Below, piece by piece: positions 52,401 through 61,400 of a stretch of 64,000 nucleotides of DNA. The DNA is taken from positions 352,501 through 416,500 of the forward strand of contig JABMCL010000732.1 of assembly GCA_018857735.1 (NCBI GenBank), written 5' to 3'. A program made the translations under genes and the position numbers. Numbering within the stretch: position 1 is the stretch's first letter; each line of letters starts with the position of its first letter. The notes under the pieces were generated by a model. That model was not told the DNA's origin and did not search any database. It saw only the letters and a list, made by a program, of their open reading frames with translations. The DNA comes from Alviniconcha marisindica (taxonomy: Eukaryota > Mollusca > Gastropoda > Provannidae).

Positions 52401-55400
52401 GATGGCTGGATGTGAGGTGGTCAAGTGTTGATGAGGGGGTGTGTGTTGAGCTCATGATTTGAAGGCCGGATGTGAGGTGGTGCAGTGTTGACAGTGGTGT
52501 GTGTGTGTTGAGTTGATGGGTCAGTGACTGGGTTGAGGTGGTGCAGTGTTGCTGATGGTGTGTGTGTTTGCTGGCGGTGTGCAGGAGGTGGAACTGGTTG
52601 TGGACAACTGTCGCTCAGTGCGCCCTGAGCAGGACGTGCAGGTCGACACCTCGCCCTGCCGCATCAAGAAGAGAACCCCCGGGGAGAATACCTTCCTCAA
52701 CGTCAACACCCTGCTGCAGCTGGGTGGTCGCTATGCCAACCCCTCCTACCCGCCTGGCATCACCGAGAAGAAGTTTGACGGCTGCATCCGCAACGTTGTG
52801 CACAATGGCAAGGTGAGAAACGGTGCTTGCTGAGGCTGGGAGTGTTTGTTGAAGTTGGGGAGTGCGTGTAGAAGCTGGGGATTGCTTGTTGAAGCTGGGG
52901 AGTGCTTTTTGAAGCTGGGGATTGCTTGTTGAAGCTGGGGAGTGCTTGTTGAAACTGGGGATTGCTTGTTGAAGCTGGGGAGTGCTTGTTGAAGCTAGGG
53001 AGTGCTTTTTGAAGCTGGGGAGTGCTTGTTGAAGCTAGGGAGTGCTTGTTGAAGCTGGGGAGTGCTTGTTGAAGCTAGGGAGTGTTTGTTGATGTTGGGG
53101 AGTGCTTGTTGAAGTTGGGGAGTGCTTGTTGAAGCCAGGGGGTGCTTTTGCAGCAGGTGTGTGCTTGTTGAAACTGGGGAGTGCTTGTTCTGGAAGCTTG
53201 GAGTGTTTGCTGAGGCTGGGAGTGCTGTTTGAATCTGGGATTGCTTGTTAAGTTGGGGAACACTTAACTGAGAGTACTTGTAAAGTTAGGGAGTGCTTGT
53301 CTAATCTGAAGTACTTGCTGCTGAGGAGTGCTTATGGAAAGTGGAAATACTTGTTGAAACAGGGAGTTCCTGTCCCGGCGAAAAAGGATCCGGAGATGTT
53401 TGGCAATGACCTGGTGTCAGTGGAGCTTACTGTTGTCTGTTCCAGCTGTACGATCTATACTACAAGCCCACAGCCGACTTCAACTCGGGCTTCAATGGCT
53501 GCCCGCGAGAGGATGCTCTGTGTGGCGGGGGAGACTCAGGGATGGCGGAGCGCTGCGGGGAGCGGGGCAAGTGCACGGCCCGCTGGGACCTGCAGGAAGC
53601 CTTCTGTGTCTGTGACCCCGGCTGGAGGGGCGACAAGTGTCACAAAGGTCACCACGCTACATCTCTGTCTGTACCTCTGTGTCTGTGCCTCAGTGTTTCT
53701 ACTTCTGCATCAGGACCTCTGTGTCTGTATCTCAGCTCCTCAGTCTGTCTGTACCTCTGTGCCTGTGCCTCTGTCTGTGCCTCAGTGTCTGTACCTCTGT
53801 GTCTGTGCCCCTGTGTTTGCATCTCTGTGTCTGCCTCAGTACCTCTGTGTCTGTGCCAGTGTCTGTGCCTCAGTGTCTGCCTGTGCCTCTGTGTATGTGC
53901 CTCAATGTGTGTGCCTCTGGCTGTCTGTACCTCTCTGTACCTCTGTGTCTGTATCTCAGTGTCTGAACCTCAGTGTCTGTACCACTGTGTCTGTACCTCT
54001 GTGTCTGTGCCTCAGTCAGTACCTCTGTGTCTGTGCCTCTGTCTTGGGAGCCGGAGCCACTCAGTTCAGCAGTTTTCCTAAATCTCACATTTTCGCTTTG
54101 TTCAGAAACCACGGTGCGCAATCTGAAGAGTGACAGCCATTTCCGCTGGACGCTGAACCGCGAGTTTTTCTCCTCGAGGGTGAAACCTGAGGAGCTGGAG
54201 ATCCAGATGATGTTCCGGACCCGTGACAAGAACGGTGTGCTCTTCACCGCCTCCAGCACTGACAACACCCAGACCATCACGCTGGAGGTAAGACACAACA
54301 CCCAGTCCCCATGACGCCCAAGCCACGCATCCCCCAAACCACACAACACACAATCCCCATGACGCCCAAGCCACGCAGTCTATCACACAACACCCAGACC
54401 ATCACACACAGCACACAGGCCAAACACCCAATCCACACAACATGCAAACCACACAACACCAGTCTATCACACAACACCCAGACCATCACACACAGCACCC
54501 AGGCCACACACCCAATCCACACAACACACAAACCACACAACACTAGTCTATCACACAACACCCAGGCCACACACCCAGTCCACACAACACCCAGTCTATC
54601 ACAACACACAGACCATCACTCTGGAGGTAAGACTCAGGCCAACACCCAGTCTATCACACAACACCCAGACCATCACACACAACACTGATTGGATGTCACA
54701 TAACACCCAGTCACTCTGGAGGTAAGACACAATACCCAGACCATCACACAAAACACCAAGTCCACATGACATCCAAACCACACAACACCCAGTGCATCAC
54801 ACAACACCCAGTCCATCACACAACACCCAGACTGTCACACAACACTAGTCCATGCAACACCCAAGCCACACAGCATCCAAACCACACAACACCTGGTCCC
54901 TCACACAACACCCAGTCCATCACAACACCCAGACCACACAACACCTCACACAACACCCAGTCCATCACACAACACCCAGACCATCACATAACACCCAGAC
55001 CATCACACAACACCCAGACCATCCCACAACACCCAGATAGTGATTTGCCTGTTTGTCACATTAAATTTTGTCATGAGGTCAACCAAAGGCTTTTAGGGAT
55101 GCCAAATTTCATGGGTGATTGGTGTTGTTTCATCGCAGATTTTTGAAGGGCATATCCGGGTGCTGTATGACCTTGGTGATGGCGAGCAGCAGCTGGTACT
55201 CTCAGGACCCCCGGCCAGTGATGGGCAGTGGCACACAGTCAATGCCAAGCGCATCTTGCAGCAGATGACCCTGACCTTGGATGGAGGTGAAGGTCGCAAC
55301 TACAACTTCTCCCGCGGCAACCCTCATGGCAAGGTCAACTTGATCATCCAGCGCCTCATCTTTGCTGGGGCCAGCGTGTCCTACTCACAGGAGATTCGAG

Positions 55401-58400
55401 TTCTGACTGGGGACTTGACTAACAGTAAGCAGCTGTGGATTTATTTGACTGATGTTTCACTTGTGTGAAAAATACCACAAGTATTCATTCATTGACTGGT
55501 ACTGAAAATCCATACAGTGTGCATCGTTATGTGAGGTGAGGCAGAAGAATTTATCGGGAGTTTTGAGTATGCCACTTTTTGCCACTGTTCGCACACAGAG
55601 TTGTCTAGCCACCCTGTTGGCCGCATTTCTTGTGTTGTTTCTGAACACAGATCACCGTGAAGTTTATTACGCGCTACCAAAACCACTGCCGTGGAGAATA
55701 TAAAACCTATTGTTAAGTGAGGTTGTTTGCAGAAACTGTGGCTACTGTGCCTTAAGACAGGTTGTTAACAGAAGACACTGTTGGCAGCATTTCTTTCCTC
55801 TTTTTTCTTTAAGATACTGGCTTTCAAATGAGCTGGACGGTGTTTTGGGGGTTGCTTTTTTTGCCAGGCGCATCACCGGCAGCATGCATCCATCACCTAC
55901 AGTGTATTTTCACTCATTCATCCAGTGCAGTGCTTGTTCTCAGACAGTCGGTGTCCTATCTTCCTGCCGTCAGTCCACATGACTGTTTTTCCTTCTGCCC
56001 GCAGCCTGCATCCAGGACATTCGCCTCAACAACGGCTGGTTCCCCATGGACTTCAGCGAGAACTCGGACCCTGACGCTGTGGCGGAGTTGAAGGAGAACC
56101 CCAACGTGGAGGAGGGCTGCGTGCGCCAAGACTGCCTCTCCAACCCCTGCCCCTCTGGCCGCCAGTGCTACCCCCTGTGGGAGGACTTTGAATGCAGGTC
56201 CGTTCATTGCTAGTGTGTTGGGATGGGGGTGACAGGACTTTGAATGCAAGTCCGTTCATTGCTCGTGTGTTGGGATGGGGGTGACAGGACTTTGAATGCA
56301 GGATCATTTCCCTCTTTCCAGATGCTTGCCAGGCTACCACGAAGTGTATGGCGTATGTACCTCTGACTGCATCCCGAACCCCTGTTTCAAGAACGTGACA
56401 TGTCGCATCGACATGGGAGAGGTGGTGTGCGTGTGTCCACCCGACAAGATTGGAGAGTTTTGCAGAGAGCCCACCCGAGCCCTGACCTCCTCAGTCACCA
56501 CCACAGGCATTGTGGCCATTGTGGTGTCGGCCTTCGTAGTCGTATGTAAGTCAGTTTCTTCATATTTGGTCTGTTCATTGCTAGCGTACTGGGATGGGGG
56601 TGACAGGACTTTGAATGCAGCTCTGTTCATTGCGAGCATATTGGGATGGGGGTGACTGCAAGCATATTGGGATGGGGGTGACTGCAAGCATATTGGGATG
56701 GGGGTGACTGCTAGCATATTGGGATGGGGGTGACTGCAAGCATATTGGGATGGGGGTGACTGCAAGCATATTGGGATGGGGGTGACTGCAAGCATATTGG
56801 GATGGGGGTGACTGCAAGCATATTGGGATAGGGGTGACTGCAAGCATATTGAGATGGGGGTGACTGCAAGCATATTTGGATGTGGGGGGTGACGGGACTC
56901 TGAATTGAGGTCCGTTCATTGCAAGCATATTTGGAGAGGGGGGAGGGGGAGGGGGGGAGTCACAGGACTCTGAATGCAGGTCCGTTCATTCACAAACTTG
57001 GGCTTTGTTCGCTGGAGAGCTTCGCAAATTTGTCTGGAAGCGAGTTGGACTGATCTTTCATGTCTTAGGAGGGGACATCTAATGTGAACCTGAACTGAAG
57101 ACAAAATATCTCAATGACGGGAGACACTGTTTGACATGGCACACTCTACACACAGTTTGGTTTCAGACCATGAGGGAGGTGTTTGTACTGAGCGGTTGCA
57201 TGATGTTGAGGGAGGTGTTTGTACTGAGCGGTTGCATGATGTTGAGGGTGTTTGTACTGAGTGGTTGCATGATGTTGAGGGAGGTGTTTGTACTGAGCGG
57301 TTGCATGATGTTGAGGGAGGCGTTTGGACTGAGCGGTTGCATGATGTTGAGAGAGGCGTTTGTGACTGAGCGGTTGCATGATGTTGAGGGAGGCGTTTGT
57401 TCTGAGCGGTTGCATGATGTTGAGGGAGGCGTTTGTACTGAGCGGTTGCATGATGTTGAGGGAGGCGTTTGTACTGAGCGGTTGCATGATGTTGAGGGAG
57501 GCGTTTGTACTGAGCGGTTGCATGATGTTGAGGGAGGCGTTTGTACTGAGCGGTTGCATGATGTTGAGGGAGGCGTTTGTACTGAGCGGTTGCATGATGT
57601 TGAGGGAGGCGTTTGTACTGAGCGGTTGCATGATGTTGAGGGAGGCGTTTGTACTGAGTGGTTGCATGATGTTGAGGGAGGCGTTTGTACTGAGCGGTTG
57701 CATGATGTTGAGGGAGGCGTTTGTACTGAGCGGTTGCATGATGTTGAGGGTGTTTGTACTGAGTGGTTGCATGATGTTGAGGGAGGTGTTTGTACTGAGC
57801 GGTTGCATGATGTTGAGGGAGGTGTTTGTACTGAGCGGTTGCATGATGTTGAGGGAGGTGTTTGTACTGAGCGGTTGCATGATGTTGAGGGAGGTGTTTG
57901 TACTGAGTGGTTGCATGATGTTGAGGGAGGCATTTGTACTGAGTGGTTGCATGATGTTGCAGTGCTGATGTTGCTGGTCTTCATGCTGGTGAAGTTCCGA
58001 GGGAGGGACACGGACAATGACAAGTACATTCTGGAGGTGGATCCGGAGGATGACATCCGTGAAAATGTCATCAACTACGACGAGGAAGGGGCAGGTGAGC
58101 CACTTAGCTACTTACCATGGCAGAACCGATGTCACTTCTTTCTACAGTCTGGTAGAAATTGAATGATTCATGGCCTGCCTTTTCTATCCAAAACGTGGAC
58201 TTCTGTGCTTGTGGTGTGGCATAGCCACTCAGTTGAACTGCGCCACACAACGTTTTATGGTGCTCTCACACACTGGTTAGAGTTGTGCAGCAGAGTTTTG
58301 CTGTGGACTTCACCAATTTTCGCTAACGGTGTAAGCGCCCTAAATGAGAAGCATACGTGTCTGAAATGGAGTTTGTCCACATTTAGCTACTCCCTTCCCT

Positions 58401-61400
58401 TGGATTATTCATGAAGTGGTACGTCTCGAGCTCCATCTCGTCTGCCGTTCCAGGGCGGCACCTCCTGGCTGCACCAGCAGCACCATTTCAAAGAGACCAC
58501 CCCCCACCCCCCACTCCCACCCCCTACAACTTTATGTCAGTGTTGTAGTCCAGATACAAAGTTTTAAAACTACCGTGAGCACCCAGAAGGCTGATGTACC
58601 ATTCGCAAAGCCTTCAGTCCAAATGGGTACAGAGGATTTGATCGATAGAATTCAGAAAATGAGCACCGGTAGAGCTGCCGACATGGGAAGCTACTGGAAG
58701 TCCAGTGTAACTGTAAGCCTCTTTGGCTAGATAGGTGGAAGGTGAGTCCAGTCAAAGTGTGTAGCTGCAAGGTGTGTCAAATCAAGGTGTGTCACTGTGT
58801 AGACAGGTGTGTAGACAGGTGCAAATCAAAGTTTGTTGCGGTGTAGATAGGTGTAAGGTGAGTTAAATCAAAGTGCATTGCTGTGTACATAGGTGTAAGG
58901 TGAGTTAAATCAAAGTGCGTTGCTGTGTACATAGGTGTGAGTTCAATCAAAGTGCGTTGCTGTGTAGATAGGTGTAAGGTGAGTTAAATCAAAGTGCGTT
59001 GTTGTGTACATAGGTGTGAGTTAAATCAAAGTGCGTTGCTGTGTAGACTGGTGTAAGGTGAGTTGAATCAAAGTGCGTTGTTGTGTAGATAGGTGTAGGG
59101 TGTCCAGAAGGTGTGTCAGTCAAATCAAATCAAGTCAGTCAGATCACGGTATGTTGCTGTGTAGATGGGCACAAGGTGTGCAGAAGATGGGTCAAATCAA
59201 GGTGTGTTGCTGCTGTGTAGATGGGCGCAAGGTGTGCAGAAGATGGGTCAAATCCAGGTGTGTTGCTGCTTGTTTAGATGGGCACAAGGTGTGCAGAAGA
59301 TGGGTCAAATCAAGGTGTGTTGCTGTGTAGATGGGCGCAAGGTGTGCAGAAGATGGGTCAAATCAAGGTGTGTTGCTGTGTAGATGGGCGCAAGGTGTGC
59401 AGAAGATGGGTCAAATCAAGGTGTGTTGCTGTGTAGAGGGGCGCAAGGTGTGCAGAAGATGGGTCAAATCCAGGTGTGTTGCTGTGTAGATGGGCTCAAG
59501 GTGTGCAGAAGATGGGTCAAATCCAGGTGTGTTGCTGTGTAGATGGGCACAAGGTGTGCAGAAGATGGGTCAAATCAAGGTGTGTTGCTGTGTAGATGGG
59601 CGCAAGGTGTGCAGAAGATGGGTCAAATCAAGGTGTGTTGCTGTGTAGATGGGCACAAGGTGTGCAGAAGATGGGTCAAATCAAGGTGTGTTGCTGCTGT
59701 GTAGATGGGCACAAGGTGTGCAGAAGATGGGTCAAATCAAGGTGTGTTGCTGCTGTGTAGATGGGCACAAGGTGTGCAGAAGATGGGTCAAATCAAGGTG
59801 TGTTGCTGCTGTGTAGATGGGCACAAGGTGTGCAGAAGATGGGTCAAATCAAGGTGTGTTGCTGCTGTGTAGATGGGCACAAGGTGTGCAGAAGATGGGT
59901 CAAATCAAGGTGTGTTGCTGTGTAGATGGGCGCAAGGTGTGCAGAAGACGGGTCAAATCAAGGTGTGTTGCTGCTGTGTAGATGGGCACAAGGTGTGCAG
60001 AAGATGGGTCAAATCAAGGTGTGTTGCTGCTGTGTAGATGGGCACAAGGTGTGCAGAAGATGGGTCAAATCAAGGTGTGTTGCTGCTGTGTAGATGGGCA
60101 CAAGGTGTGCAGAAGATGGGTCAAATCAAAGTGTGTTGCTGTGTAGATGGGCGCAAGGTGTGCAGAAGATGGGTCAAATCAAGGTGTGTTGCTGCTGTGT
60201 AGATGGGCGCAAGGTGTGCAGAAGATGGGTCAAATCAAGGTGTGTTGCTGTGTAGATGGGCGCAAGGTGTGCAGAAGATGGGTCAAATCAAGGTGTGTTG
60301 CTGTGTAGATGGGCGCAAGGTGTGCAGAAGATGGGTCAAATCAAGGTGTGTTGCTGTGTAGATGGGCGCAAGGTGTGCAGAAGATGGGTCAAATCAAGGT
60401 GTGTTGCTGTGTAGATGGGCGCAAGGTGTGCAGAAGATGGGTCAAATCAAGGTGTGTTGCTGTGTAGATGGGCGCAAGGTGTGCAGAAGATGAGTCAAAT
60501 CAAGGTGTGTTGCTGTGTTTGCAGGGGAGGAGGACCAAGATGCCTACGACATTTCACGGCTTCAGAAAACAGACCTGGATCCTCTGGGGGCCACCTTTGT
60601 GCCGCGGCGTGACCGACCACTAAGAAGTGAGCATCATTCACCCTTCATCATGTGGTTTACTGTCCAACATACATAGTATTGTTTAGTACAACCTTACTGT
60701 CTGACATCCTTAGCATTACAACCTTACTGTCCAACATCCATAGCGTTACAACATTACTGTCCAACATCCACAGCATTACAACATTACTGTCCAACATCCA
60801 CAGCATTGCAACATTACTGTCCAACATCCACAGCATTGCAACCTTACTGTCCAGCATCCACAGCATTACAACATTACTGTCCAACATCCACAGCATTACA
60901 ACATTACTGTCCAATGTCCACAGCATTACAACATTACTGTCCAACATCCACAGCATTACAACATTACTGTCCAACATCCGCAGCATTACAACATTACTGT
61001 CCAACATCCACAGCATTCCAACCTTACTGTCCAACATCCACAGCATTGCAACCTTACTGTCCAACATCCACAGCATTACAACATTACTGTCCAACATCCA
61101 CAGCATTACAACATTACTGTCCAACATCCACAGCATTACAACATTACTGTTCAACATCCACAGCATTACAACCTTACTGTCCAACATCCATGGCATTACA
61201 ACCTTGCTGTCCGACACCCTGAGTTATCTTCCACCACACTACTGGTTAACCTCCGCCACTCATAGTAAACTTCCACCACTGTTGTGGCTAACTTTACCAC
61301 AGCCTAGGTCATGTTCCACCACACCTGGTTAACTGCCCACACCTGGTTAACTGCCACCACAAACCTGGTTAACTGCCACCGCATACCTGGTTGACTGCCA

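Noticed and set aside
51624..52455. Minus-strand frames rich in [16 protein letters not shown]
   Set aside because: Antisense reading of the intron 28 satellite plus part of exon 28.
53297..54133. Frame of 278 codons with CLYLCVCAS repeats
   Set aside because: Includes exon 30 in a different frame and the downstream CTGTGT simple repeat; not the cadherin frame.
57131..58162. Long + strand open frame of 343 codons with [12 protein letters not shown] repeats
   Set aside because: The 36-bp satellite period is a multiple of three, so all units stay open. Only the last part (from 57963) is real cadherin exon 35.
60652..61332. Frames of 186-226 residues on both strands
   Set aside because: Translation of the 30-bp satellite; the period is divisible by three.
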